Below, in pieces: positions 1 to 7,008 of a stretch of 14,537 nt of DNA. The position numbers were made by a program, and so were the translations under genes. The notes under the pieces are model-generated. The model saw only the letters and a program-made list of their open reading frames with translations, searched no databases and was not told the DNA's origin. The number at the start of each line of letters is the position of its first letter. Within the stretch, counting starts at the first letter, position 1. Source of the DNA: Fulvivirga aurantia (lineage in GTDB: Bacteria; Bacteroidota; Bacteroidia; Cytophagales; Cyclobacteriaceae); contig NZ_SMMD01000896.1 of NCBI RefSeq assembly GCF_009711475.1, positions 1-14,537 on the forward strand, in the 5' to 3' direction.

Positions 1-1
1 A

Positions 2-460
2 GCAACTTTGAGAGGAGAGGTTGGCAAAATACAAGAGCTGATAAAAGATAATGTTGACATAAATCAGATGGGAGATACGGGACAGTTTCCTATACATGCT
101 GCAACTGAAGATGGGAATATTGAAATATTGAAAATTTTGATTGAGAATGGTGCTGATCTAAATGTATTAACAAAACCAGGATATTCTTCTGCTCATATTG
201 CTGTTTTAGATTACCAACCTGAGGCTCTCAAAGTTTTACTTGAAAATGGAGCAGACAAAGAGATAACAGATCCCCATGGTAATACTTTACTGTGGAGTGC
301 CATAATGAGTTATAATGATAAAAATGGAGATGAAATCATTAAAATTTTGTTAGAAGCTGGTTTAGACCCAACTACTCCTAACAATCATGGTGTAGCTGCA
401 ATAAATTTGATCAACATGCCAAAAAATAAGTCTATTAAACACTTATTTGAAAAAGAATAA
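2..460 (+). CDS. Ankyrin-repeat protein, 5' partial
   Basis: The reading frame is open to the left edge: codons upstream of a TTG at position 8 read Ala-Thr-Leu-Arg-Gly, a natural continuation of an ankyrin helix, so the true start lies outside the window and the TTG is unlikely to be the start. About 153 residues are visible. They form roughly four ankyrin repeats, with recognisable cores such as PIHAATEDGNIEILKILIE followed by NGADLN, then AHIAVLDYQPEALKVLLENG, then LLWSAI...IIKILLEAGLDP, ending in a degenerate capping repeat (INLINMPKNKSIKHLFEKE). Ankyrin repeats mediate protein-protein binding; no enzymatic domain is visible in this part. It converges on the next gene with 1 bp between stop codons. 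The family call is secure; partner and role are unknown. Ankyrin proteins are sometimes found near secretion systems as effectors or immunity partners, but nothing here proves such a link. Confidence 0.85.
   Translation, partial: ATLRGEVGKIQELIKDNVDINQMGDTGQFPIHAATEDGNIEILKILIENGADLNVLTKPGYSSAHIAVLDYQPEALKVLLENGADKEITDPHGNTLLWSAIMSYNDKNGDEIIKILLEAGLDPTTPNNHGVAAINLINMPKNKSIKHLFEKE
424..448 (-). terminator. Candidate terminator for the minus-strand exported-protein gene
   Basis: An 8-bp perfect inverted repeat (AAATAAGT at 424-431, ACTTATTT at 441-448) encloses a 9-nt loop. Read on the minus strand, it lies just beyond the stop of the minus-strand gene and its 3' arm runs into a total of six T residues (complement of 421-426). 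The stem is AT-rich, so it would be a weak hairpin. It falls inside the 3' coding end of the ankyrin gene. Inferred from sequence only. Confidence 0.3.
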
Positions 461-461
461 A

Positions 462-1067
462 CTACTTAATATCATCCACCTGAGCATTTATCTTCTCTTC
501 GGTGGATTTAATTTTTTCCTCAAGGTTTGGTTTTAGTCGGTTGTCATCCACTTCTTTTTCGGCTTTAGAAAATAGGCTGTGAAAGAATTTGAATAAGAAG
601 AAATCAGGTACTTCTTTCTCGTCTGGCAGCTCAAGTAAAAGCATGCCTCGCATGGCTCTTTTGCCTTTCTTATTCAATTTGTAAAAGCCATATAACTCCA
701 GGTCGTTTACAGTTTTCTTCCGTTTCTTTTTCTTGAAATAACTGTCTATCTCGACCAAATACGAGACGCCTTCAGTAAAATAGGTAGAGGCTGTATGTAC
801 TTTTTCATCACTCCTTGGAGGGCGCGTTACGAAAGTAGCTACCGTCTCTTGTTCCAAAATAGTGAGCACCCAGGTATTATGATATTTCAGAGCATACACA
901 TCATAAGGTATACAGTTTTGGGTGGTGCCTAAATAGCTGACATCCAAAGATTTGAATCGATCTGCAAGGGCAGAATTGTCGGCAGTTGCACTAACCTCCT
1001 GACCCATTAAATCGAAAGAAAAAGAAATTGATAATAAAGAAAATACTAAAAATAAACGTGCAGACAT
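462..1067 (-). CDS. Small exported protein of unknown function
   Basis: A 201-aa protein I do not recognise. It begins MSARLFLVFSLLSISFSFDLMGQ, a typical signal peptide (one basic residue, then a hydrophobic core, probable cleavage near residues 22-23), so it is probably periplasmic or cell-surface. The mature part opens with an acidic/polar stretch, then a mixed beta-rich region with aromatic residues (VSYLGTTQNCIPYDVYALKY at about 44-63). A strongly basic patch (KKKKRKK) follows near residues 112-118. The C-terminal quarter is highly charged and probably helical (EEKIKSTEEKINAQVDD), possibly coiled coil. No lipobox cysteine follows the signal. The start is the first ATG of the frame and sits exactly before the signal peptide. 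It is transcribed away from the eCIS genes. Real gene likely; function unknown. Confidence 0.75.
   Translation of the reverse strand: MSARLFLVFSLLSISFSFDLMGQEVSATADNSALADRFKSLDVSYLGTTQNCIPYDVYALKYHNTWVLTILEQETVATFVTRPPRSDEKVHTASTYFTEGVSYLVEIDSYFKKKKRKKTVNDLELYGFYKLNKKGKRAMRGMLLLELPDEKEVPDFFLFKFFHSLFSKAEKEVDDNRLKPNLEEKIKSTEEKINAQVDDIK
474..517 (+). terminator. Candidate terminator for the ankyrin gene
   Basis: ATCCACC (474-480) and GGTGGAT (501-507) form a 7-bp inverted repeat with a 20-nt loop, followed on the plus strand by TTA and a run of six T (512-517). It lies 14 bp after the ankyrin stop codon and inside the 3' coding end of the opposing gene. The long loop weakens the call. Confidence 0.3.
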
Positions 1068-1368
1068 TGTGCTAATTTGTGTTATTCAGGGCGCTAACTT
1101 AGTACAAATATTTAAAAAATGTTATATAAATATATTAGACAATGTTTTAAATATACAATGTTGCAACATGAGATAGTATGATTTTATTTTTTTCTAAAAA
1201 AAGCCATCAATTAATTTTCTCATTTCACAAGGAGGTTATATTTTAGCGATCGCTTGTGTAAAAGTTTGAATAAATAGTACGGAACTTATTAGCTCAGATG
1301 ATGAGCCGGAATGGGTAGAAGTGTTTGGATTAATGATAGTTTACCTCCTCAAAAACCAACTGAAAAGA
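1068..1368. other. Divergent intergenic region with palindromes
   Basis: About 300 bp separate the minus-strand exported-protein gene from the preferred start of the GH18 gene. It must hold promoters for both, but I see no clean Bacteroidota TAnnTTTG/TTTG pair. It contains a perfect 12-bp palindrome (1158-1169), a perfect 10-bp palindrome AGCGATCGCT (1245-1254), an inverted repeat CACAAG/CTTGTG (1226-1231/1253-1258), and a small hairpin GCTCA-GATGA-TGAGC (1292-1306). AATGTT recurs three times (1118, 1141, 1157) in a very AT-rich stretch. No ORF of convincing length is present. Confidence 0.6.
1158..1169. promoter_or_regulatory. Perfect 12-bp palindrome, possible operator
   Basis: ATGTTGCAACAT is identical to its own reverse complement and sits about 90 bp upstream of the minus-strand gene and about 200 bp upstream of the GH18 gene, in a region of low complexity. 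Position and perfect dyad symmetry fit a site for a dimeric regulator, but no regulator gene is in the window and the site is not shown to be repeated elsewhere. Confidence 0.25.
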
Positions 1369-3180
1369 ATGAGATTTTTTCTCGCTGTGTTAATTATTTT
1401 CTGTGTTGTTTCAGCTTCATGGGGTCAGGAAAAAACCAACAACGGATCACAAGATCTAATTAAGGGCCGTATCAATGCGCTGATAGAAAAAAATCGGCAA
1501 GAAGAGTCAGAAACAGTAAGGCCTAAACCGGATACAATAAAAATTGCAAAGCCGGATACCACAATAAAGAAAACGAGTACCGATCAGCAACTATTAGATT
1601 CCCTAATGGAAGTGAACCAGGCGGGTTTAATTGATGAAGGAAGCAGTGTATCTAAGGGAGTTGTAGATACCACCTATTTTAAAAACAGGGTTTTATCTGT
1701 AAAAAAGAGAAGGCCGAAAAAGGAATTTAAGAGTGAAAACAGCTGGTCTAAATACTACAAGCTTACTCATGGTAATAGCTATAAAAAAGAGCATAAAATA
1801 GATAGCACAACTAAGGTTTTTGGTTGGCATCCTTACTGGATGGGTACTGCTTATAAAAGCTACAACTTCTCTTTACTCTCAGCTATAGCATACTTTTCTT
1901 ATGAGTTAAACCCCAATACTGGTGGCTACAAAACCATCCACGATTGGAAAACAACTGCCCTTATTGATTCAGCACAACAGCACGGTACAAAAGTATTGTT
2001 GAGTGTTACAAACTTTGGACAGGCAAATAATGCTAAATTTCTTACAAACCTGGATGCCCAGCGTACTTTTATCAATACACTGATTACATTATTAAGAGAA
2101 AGAAATGCTGATGGAGTGAATTTAGATTTTGAGAACATCCCTTCTTATACCAGAAAGCAGTTCACTAATTTCATTATTGACCTCTCCAGTAGCTTAAGAG
2201 CAGCTAAAAAAGATTACCTCATCACTCTGGCGGTACCACCTATAGATTTTGATCGGGTTTATGAGTTAAGGCAGCTCAACCAACATGTGGACATGTACAT
2301 AATAATGGGCTACGAGTTTTATGGTGCAAATAGCACAGTAGCGGGTCCGGTGGCGCCTTTAAACAGTGGGCAGACCTGGTGGGAGTACAATTTACAGTCA
2401 GCTGTTGATGAATATTTGGTCGGTGGCGTACCAAATAATAAGCTTTTGTTAGGCTTACCTTACTACGGTGCCGAGTGGGAAACGAGAGACCTGAAGTTTC
2501 CTTCTAAAGTAAACCGCTTCATTCGCTACCCTATGTATAGAAACATACAAAAAGAGCATGGAGACTTACCTTGCTGTGAAGATGAGGTGAGTAAATCTAA
2601 ATTTTATGTTTATCGCGATAATCAAAATAACTACAGACAACTGTGGTATGAAGATAGCCTCACACTTGCCAGAAAGTACGATTGGATAAAAGAGAAAAAA
2701 CTCGGAGGTGTGGGTATTTGGGCGCTCGGTTACGACAATGGTTTTAAAGAACTATGGAAATTGCTGGCTGCAAAATTTGCTATGACACCTGATGAAATTA
2801 AGCAGGCCAATGCCGTAGCCAGAAGTAAACGCTTTTCTCCAAGAAGATGGATGTCTCTGGCTTTTAGAATTATCAAAAACCCAAATTATTTACTGAAGAA
2901 TCCAAGGCCATTATTTGGGATATTCGGTGCGGTGTTTGGTGTGAGTATGCTTGGCTTTTTTGTGCTTTACCGATATGGCTGCAGATTTAAGCGGATGTTC
3001 AATATCGTGATAAAGGGTGGTTTGGCATTATTGATAATAGTATTAGTTGCATTGCTTTTTATAGGTATGCAATACACCGGAGTACGTGAAATCGTATTTC
3101 TGTTGGCCGGTTTTGTAATTGGAGCCATTATATTTTTATGGATAAGCAGGCAGTTTTTAAGTGAAAAAGACTTGCCTTAG
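1369..3180 (+). CDS. Exported GH18 (chitinase-like) protein with C-terminal membrane anchor
   Basis: Glycoside hydrolase family 18 fold. From this start the protein is 603 aa: signal peptide (MRFFLAVLIIFCVVSASWGQ), a Lys/Ser/Thr-rich linker, then a TIM-barrel region from about residue 145 (VFGWHPYWMG) to 460. The GH18 signature DxxDxDxE appears as DGVNLDFE at residues 248-255: the catalytic Glu and the adjacent Asp are kept, but the second Asp is Asn. The downstream barrel motif MGYEFYG and a late Trp (GGVGIWALGYDNG) also fit. Three hydrophobic segments near 515-535, 546-567 and 575-594 should anchor it in the inner membrane with the barrel outside the cytoplasm. An in-frame GTG at 1321 would add 16 residues, but the ATG at 1369 begins exactly at the signal peptide. 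Activity could be on chitin or peptidoglycan-type glycans; substrate is not deducible. It is separated from the eCIS operon by 123 bp, so co-function is only inferred. Confidence 0.85.
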   Translation: MRFFLAVLIIFCVVSASWGQEKTNNGSQDLIKGRINALIEKNRQEESETVRPKPDTIKIAKPDTTIKKTSTDQQLLDSLMEVNQAGLIDEGSSVSKGVVDTTYFKNRVLSVKKRRPKKEFKSENSWSKYYKLTHGNSYKKEHKIDSTTKVFGWHPYWMGTAYKSYNFSLLSAIAYFSYELNPNTGGYKTIHDWKTTALIDSAQQHGTKVLLSVTNFGQANNAKFLTNLDAQRTFINTLITLLRERNADGVNLDFENIPSYTRKQFTNFIIDLSSSLRAAKKDYLITLAVPPIDFDRVYELRQLNQHVDMYIIMGYEFYGANSTVAGPVAPLNSGQTWWEYNLQSAVDEYLVGGVPNNKLLLGLPYYGAEWETRDLKFPSKVNRFIRYPMYRNIQKEHGDLPCCEDEVSKSKFYVYRDNQNNYRQLWYEDSLTLARKYDWIKEKKLGGVGIWALGYDNGFKELWKLLAAKFAMTPDEIKQANAVARSKRFSPRRWMSLAFRIIKNPNYLLKNPRPLFGIFGAVFGVSMLGFFVLYRYGCRFKRMFNIVIKGGLALLIIVLVALLFIGMQYTGVREIVFLLAGFVIGAIIFLWISRQFLSEKDLP

Positions 3181-3242
3181 TAAGTATGATTTTTTTATAA
3201 ATTATTATTAGCATTCTAAAAATTACTTCTCTATTATTGAAG

Positions 3243-3281
3243 GATAAACATGAATGAAGTATGAAAAATACTATGTTTATC
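3243..3281 (+). promoter_or_regulatory. Bulged hairpin in front of the eCIS operon
   Basis: GATAAACAT (3243-3251) pairs perfectly with ATGTTTATC (3273-3281). Directly inside, AGTAT (3258-3262) pairs with ATACT (3268-3272) around a GAAAA loop. The two stems stack, giving 14 bp with a 6-nt bulge (GAATGA) on the 5' side only. It ends 22 bp before the first eCIS start codon. No T-run follows on either strand, so a simple intrinsic terminator is unlikely. It could be an RNA structure in the operon leader or an operator. Confidence 0.45.
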
Positions 3282-3303
3282 GAAAGGGAATTTTAAAATT
3301 ATT

Positions 3304-3846
3304 ATGATTTATTCTGCAGTATCTGTCATCTCGGAGTTAGCTAACGACTACATTACCAATAGGTTCGGTCAGTCAGAGCAGAAGATAGTTGTCTCCAATA
3401 TTGTAAATCCCGATGGGTCGATGGCGGTTACAGAACCGGATAAAATAATTCTAAGTCTGGTCAACTTGCAACAAGAGACGGTAAGTCATAAAAATCATTC
3501 TGGTAATACCAATCGGCCGATTAATATGAATCTCTTTCTACTGTTTTCAGCATCTTTTAATGATGGAAACTACATGGAAGGGTTAAGGTATCTTTCTGCT
3601 GTAATAAGCTTCTTTCAAGCCAATAAGGTGATGAATCATAGAAACACACCAGAGCTTAATAACGATATCGATAAATTAACTTTTGAAATTGTAAATCAAG
3701 ACCTTCAAAACCAAAGCCACCTTTGGGGCACAATTGGCGGCAAGTATTTGCCTTCCATTTTATATAAAGTAAGAATGGTGACCTTCCAGGAAGGTGTGCT
3801 TACCAGTAACGATGTGCCATTCTCAGGTTTCGGGGCAAACTTCTAG
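3304..3846 (+). CDS. eCIS cap / tail terminator, DUF4255 (Pvc16-like)
   Basis: A 180-aa protein of the DUF4255 (Pvc16 N-terminal) family. Diagnostic features are the start MIYSAVSVISELANDYITNRFG, the segment IILSLVNLQQE near residues 48-58, and the run PINMNLFLLFSASFNDGNYMEGLRYLSAVISFFQ at about 73-106, followed by an IGGKYLPSILYKVRMV strand near the C-terminus. In PVC and Afp particles this family forms the ring that closes the distal end of the sheath and tube and stops elongation. It is the first gene of the operon here, whereas in PVC the homologous gene is last. That placement at the head, next to the sheath, is familiar from Bacteroidota clusters as far as I recall. The next gene follows after 5 bp. 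Length fits the short, single-domain form of the family. Family assignment is firm; terminator role rests on homology. Confidence 0.88.
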   Translation: MIYSAVSVISELANDYITNRFGQSEQKIVVSNIVNPDGSMAVTEPDKIILSLVNLQQETVSHKNHSGNTNRPINMNLFLLFSASFNDGNYMEGLRYLSAVISFFQANKVMNHRNTPELNNDIDKLTFEIVNQDLQNQSHLWGTIGGKYLPSILYKVRMVTFQEGVLTSNDVPFSGFGANF

Positions 3847-3851
3847 TATCG

Positions 3852-4898
3852 ATGATCGACTTGCAGTTTCATTTTAAACGTTTTCTTACCATAAAAGTAT
3901 CGCATACATACTATGCTGATAATGAGGGTAGAGATATAAAATTTCTTCCTACAAGAGAAACTGCGCAACTCATCAATAAACTTGGCTTTTTACTTAAGCA
4001 AGATGATTCAGGTCTTCATATACTTTGCGATGGAGAAAGAAAAGAAGCGCTACATTATAAGTTGAGTAGGCAAGAGCTCTCTTTTTCCTTTTGGATGACT
4101 TGTAACAATGCCTATTTTAGAAATTTCACGGCAATTCCTACAGAGCATCGTAATTCGATATTTTATTTTTCTAACGCTAAAGAAAAGAAAGATGACTTGC
4201 AAAAAGGGGAGTTTGTCTCTGCTGAAGACACTTTGCAGGTAAGACCCAATTACTTCGACTATCAGCTTGCCGATGCCAAAGGTAAGTTGGAGTTGAAAGA
4301 CGATGAAGATCAGGTAATAGTCAGCAGAGATGTAGATGCAGAGATTTTACCACACACAACTTTTGAAAATCTTCCTGAAGGCAAATACAAGTTGTACCTC
4401 AACGATAAAGAGAAAGAAAAATTTATTGCAATAGCGAGTAAAGTTTCACAACCACCTTTGGGTTTGGTTGAGATTAAGTTTACTGAGAAAATGAAGAAAG
4501 AAATGCTTGCTAAAATCGAAGAGCAGGCAGAACTGCCTCAGTATAATTATGAAATAAAATTTAAAGCAAGGGATACCTTCTGGCGCTACATGGTGGTGCC
4601 AAAATATGTACGAGGTATCCAGGATGCAACCATATATAGCGAGAAAAAAGGAGTCAGCTTTAGCAAGGCTGAAGAAGTGAAGTTGGTAAATGGTACAAAT
4701 GCACTGAGCTTTAGCTCAAACACTGCACTGCCATTGATGGAGTATTCGGATTTCCATTTTCAGTTAAGAAAGAAAAATGGAGGTAATGCCAATAAAGTCC
4801 TTATCAGACGATTGCCGGTACCTCCTATCGATTCGATAAAGCCGGAAACCAGAGAGGCTAACTCAAAGGTATTTTCGGAAATAATCATTTATGTATAA
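3852..4898 (+). CDS. Unrecognised eCIS-operon protein between cap and sheath
   Basis: A 348-aa protein with no family I can name. It has no signal peptide or membrane segment, so it is probably a cytoplasmic component of particle assembly. The N-terminal part (about 1-95) is a mixed alpha/beta region with FKRFLTIKVSHTYY and DSGLHILCDGERKEALHYKL. A central segment (about 135-205) contains DYQLADAKGKLELKDDEDQ and the phrase TTFENLPEGKYKLYLNDKEK, which resembles an Ig-like or prealbumin-like beta domain. The C-terminal part (about 230-348) has FWRYMVVPKYVRGIQDATIY and ends in a beta-rich tail. Its place, 5 bp after the DUF4255 cap gene and 23 bp before the sheath gene, suggests a structural part of the cap-sheath end such as a cap adaptor; that is inference. 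An assembly chaperone is the main alternative. Confidence 0.7.
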   Translation: MIDLQFHFKRFLTIKVSHTYYADNEGRDIKFLPTRETAQLINKLGFLLKQDDSGLHILCDGERKEALHYKLSRQELSFSFWMTCNNAYFRNFTAIPTEHRNSIFYFSNAKEKKDDLQKGEFVSAEDTLQVRPNYFDYQLADAKGKLELKDDEDQVIVSRDVDAEILPHTTFENLPEGKYKLYLNDKEKEKFIAIASKVSQPPLGLVEIKFTEKMKKEMLAKIEEQAELPQYNYEIKFKARDTFWRYMVVPKYVRGIQDATIYSEKKGVSFSKAEEVKLVNGTNALSFSSNTALPLMEYSDFHFQLRKKNGGNANKVLIRRLPVPPIDSIKPETREANSKVFSEIIIYV

Positions 4899-4921
4899 TT
4901 AAAACCCAACAACAACAAACA

Positions 4922-6511
4922 ATGTCACAAACCTTAGCTACTCCTGGCGTTTACATTGAAGAAAAGAACGCCTTTCCTAACTCCGTAGCGGGTATACCTA
5001 CAGCGGTACCTGCCTTTGTCGGATATACGGAAAAAGCACGCAGAGACGGTCAGTCATTGATTAACATGCCTGTGCGTATTAATTCACTCACCGAATATCA
5101 TAACATATTTGGAAGAGGAACAAGAACAACTTTTAACATTCAGTCTGCTTCTGATAGCGAAGATTTCGATATTCAGGTAGGAGGCAAAGGCTATAAAGTC
5201 GTTCCTGACTCTAGTTCAAGATTTATATTTTATGATAGCATTAGATTATTCTTTGCCAATGGTGGAGGAAGCTGCTATATCGTATCTGTAGGTACATACA
5301 ATGCATCGGGAGAAGCTAGTGCAAGCAGTTCTAATAAAGATGCAAAAGGTAAAGATGCCAAGGCAGCGGATACCAAAGCATCTGCACCAAAGCCTAATAC
5401 AATCTCTAAAAAAGCTTTGACTGATGGAATTCAGTCTTTGGTAGGAGAAGATGAGCCAACAATTTTGGTTGCTCCTGAGGCTGTAATGCTTGATGAAGGC
5501 GATTGCTATTCTTTACAGCAAGAAATGCTTACGCATTGCGGATTTAAAATGAAAAGCAGATTTGCCGTACTTGATGTGCCTAATGGTAACAAAGCGCGTA
5601 CTTACGATAAAAATGATGTAATTACCAGATTCCGTGAGGGAGTTGGTTCTAACTTCCTGGCTTATGGTGCAGCGTATTACCCGTGGGTTTACACTAGCAT
5701 CGTAGAAAATGAAGAAGTGGACTACAAGAACATCTCTAATATTGATGTTTTACAGGATCTACTCAACAAAGAGGCTGAAGAAAGAGCAGCAAACGCTAAA
5801 AAGGCTGATGAAATAAAAGCGGAAGTAAAGAAGCTTGATCAGTCTGGTACTGATGCTGAGAGCCTTTCTCAGACACTTAATGTAGTAAGCCCTTCTTTCA
5901 AGAAAGTGATGCAAGGGATTAGAACTCACCTCAACATTTTGCCTCCTGCAGCAGCAATGGCAGGTATTTACTCTATGGTAGACGGTGAAAGAGGCGTGTG
6001 GAAAGCACCAGCTAACGTAAGCGTAAACAGTGCAATTTCACCTGTAATCAAACTTACACATGATGATCAGGAAGATTTAAACGTGACGGTTACTGGTAAA
6101 TCAGTAAATGCTATCAGATCATTCGTTGGTGAAGGAACCAAAGTATGGGGTGCCAGAACACTCGATGGCAACAGCCAGGATTGGAGATATGTAAACGTAA
6201 GAAGAACGATAACTTTTATCGAGCAGTCAGTAAAAGCTGCAGCTAAAGCATACGTATATGAGCCTAACACTTCCGGTACCTGGGTATTGGTAAGAAGTAT
6301 GGTTTCGTCATTCCTTAATGACATCTGGAGACAAGGTGGCCTTGTAGGTCTTACACCTTCCGATGCTTACGAAGTAAATGTTGGAATCGGTTCAACAATG
6401 ACTCCAAATGACGTATTGGACGGTATTATGAGAATTACAGTGAAGGTGGCTGTAGCCAGACCTGCTGAATTTATCGTGATCACATTCCAGCAAAAAATGC
6501 TTGAAGCATAA
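4922..6511 (+). CDS. Contractile sheath protein
   Basis: A 529-aa member of the phage tail sheath family (equivalent to Pvc2-4 / Afp2-4). It opens with the classic TPGVYIEEKNAFPNSVAGI and AVPAFVGYTEKA. It ends with the conserved C-terminal sheath domain (about residues 415-529): WRYVNVRRTITFIEQSV, then GTWVLVRSMVSSFLNDIWRQGG and TVKVAVARPAEFIVITFQQK. These N- and C-terminal arms form the inter-subunit mesh that drives contraction. Two low-complexity insertions stand out: a Lys/Ala/Ser-rich stretch at about 130-160 and a charged, probably helical stretch at about 280-315, both expected on the outer face. The leader before the ATG is A/C-rich (repeated CAA) without a Shine-Dalgarno, typical of highly expressed Bacteroidota genes. 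Only one sheath gene is present, where PVC and Afp have three. Confidence 0.96.
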   Translation: MSQTLATPGVYIEEKNAFPNSVAGIPTAVPAFVGYTEKARRDGQSLINMPVRINSLTEYHNIFGRGTRTTFNIQSASDSEDFDIQVGGKGYKVVPDSSSRFIFYDSIRLFFANGGGSCYIVSVGTYNASGEASASSSNKDAKGKDAKAADTKASAPKPNTISKKALTDGIQSLVGEDEPTILVAPEAVMLDEGDCYSLQQEMLTHCGFKMKSRFAVLDVPNGNKARTYDKNDVITRFREGVGSNFLAYGAAYYPWVYTSIVENEEVDYKNISNIDVLQDLLNKEAEERAANAKKADEIKAEVKKLDQSGTDAESLSQTLNVVSPSFKKVMQGIRTHLNILPPAAAMAGIYSMVDGERGVWKAPANVSVNSAISPVIKLTHDDQEDLNVTVTGKSVNAIRSFVGEGTKVWGARTLDGNSQDWRYVNVRRTITFIEQSVKAAAKAYVYEPNTSGTWVLVRSMVSSFLNDIWRQGGLVGLTPSDAYEVNVGIGSTMTPNDVLDGIMRITVKVAVARPAEFIVITFQQKMLEA

Positions 6512-6558
6512 TCCTAACTATTAAATAAATCATTAAAAGCTTATAAACATATCAGATT

Positions 6559-6996
6559 ATGGCAGAAGAATTATGGCCAGTTCCTAAGTTTCACTTCACA
6601 GTAGAGTGGGGTGATATCGATGTAGGGTTTCAGGAAGTAACAGGACTTGAGATGGAAACCCAATTTATTGAGTACAGATCGGGAAGTGACCCGTCATTAG
6701 TAACTCAAAAAATCCCTGGATTGAAGAAGCACGGTACTATCACTTTGAAAAAAGGTGTTTTCAAAGATGACCTTAGCTTTTTTGACTGGTTCCAGGATGT
6801 ACAGACTAACCCTGATCGAAGAGAAACGGTAACAATTACCTTACTTGATGAGGAAGATAGTCCTGTGATGGTTTGGAGAGTTGAAAATGCATTCCCTGTT
6901 AAGGTTTCAGGTCCAGACTTGAAGTCAGATGCCAACGAGATTGCCCTGGAGTCAATTGAGTTAGCACACGAGGGAATTACTCAGGAATTAGGATAA
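6559..6996 (+). CDS. Inner tube protein 1, gp19-like
   Basis: A 145-aa tail tube protein of the T4 gp19 / Hcp superfamily, equivalent to Pvc1/Afp1. Hallmarks are the start PVPKFHFTVEWGDIDVGFQEVTGLEMETQ, the IPGLKKHGTITLKKGVF strand pair, a FFDWFQDV helix, and the late segment MVWRVENAFPVKVSGPDLKS followed by ALESIELAHEGI. Hexameric rings of this fold stack to make the hollow tube that is propelled on contraction. It lies 47 bp after the sheath gene (the widest gap within the operon) and 12 bp before a paralogue. Because it is the shorter, canonical copy directly after the sheath it is probably the major tube subunit; that division of labour is inferred. Length matches the family. Confidence 0.95.
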   Translation: MAEELWPVPKFHFTVEWGDIDVGFQEVTGLEMETQFIEYRSGSDPSLVTQKIPGLKKHGTITLKKGVFKDDLSFFDWFQDVQTNPDRRETVTITLLDEEDSPVMVWRVENAFPVKVSGPDLKSDANEIALESIELAHEGITQELG

Positions 6997-7008
6997 TCTC
7001 TGTAAAAT

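Noticed and set aside
1105..1112. Bacteroidota -7 promoter box for the minus-strand gene (complement of CAAATATT)
   Set aside because: The TA of TAnnTTTG is not at the right place and no -33 TTTG/TTG lies at the usual spacing.
1229..1285. AAGGAGG as a ribosome binding site for a small ORF
   Set aside because: No ATG or GTG lies at suitable spacing; the only nearby TTG frame (1255) ends after seven codons.
1285..1325. tRNA-like D-arm (TTAGCTCAGATGATGAGC)
   Set aside because: No anticodon stem, T-arm (GGTTCGA-type) or matching acceptor stem follows, so it is at most a chance resemblance.
1321..1368. Longer GTG-initiated form of the GH18 protein
   Set aside because: The added 16 residues put a second hydrophobic patch and basic residues before an already complete signal peptide that begins at the ATG at 1369.
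3169..3196. Terminator of the GH18 gene (ACTT/AAGT followed by seven T)
   Set aside because: The T-run at 3190-3196 is real but the preceding stem is only 4 AT-rich base pairs, too weak to call.
3272..3279. TATGTTTA as a -7 promoter element of the eCIS operon
   Set aside because: It mismatches the final G, has no -33 partner at about 20 bp, and overlaps the 3' arm of the hairpin, which explains it better.
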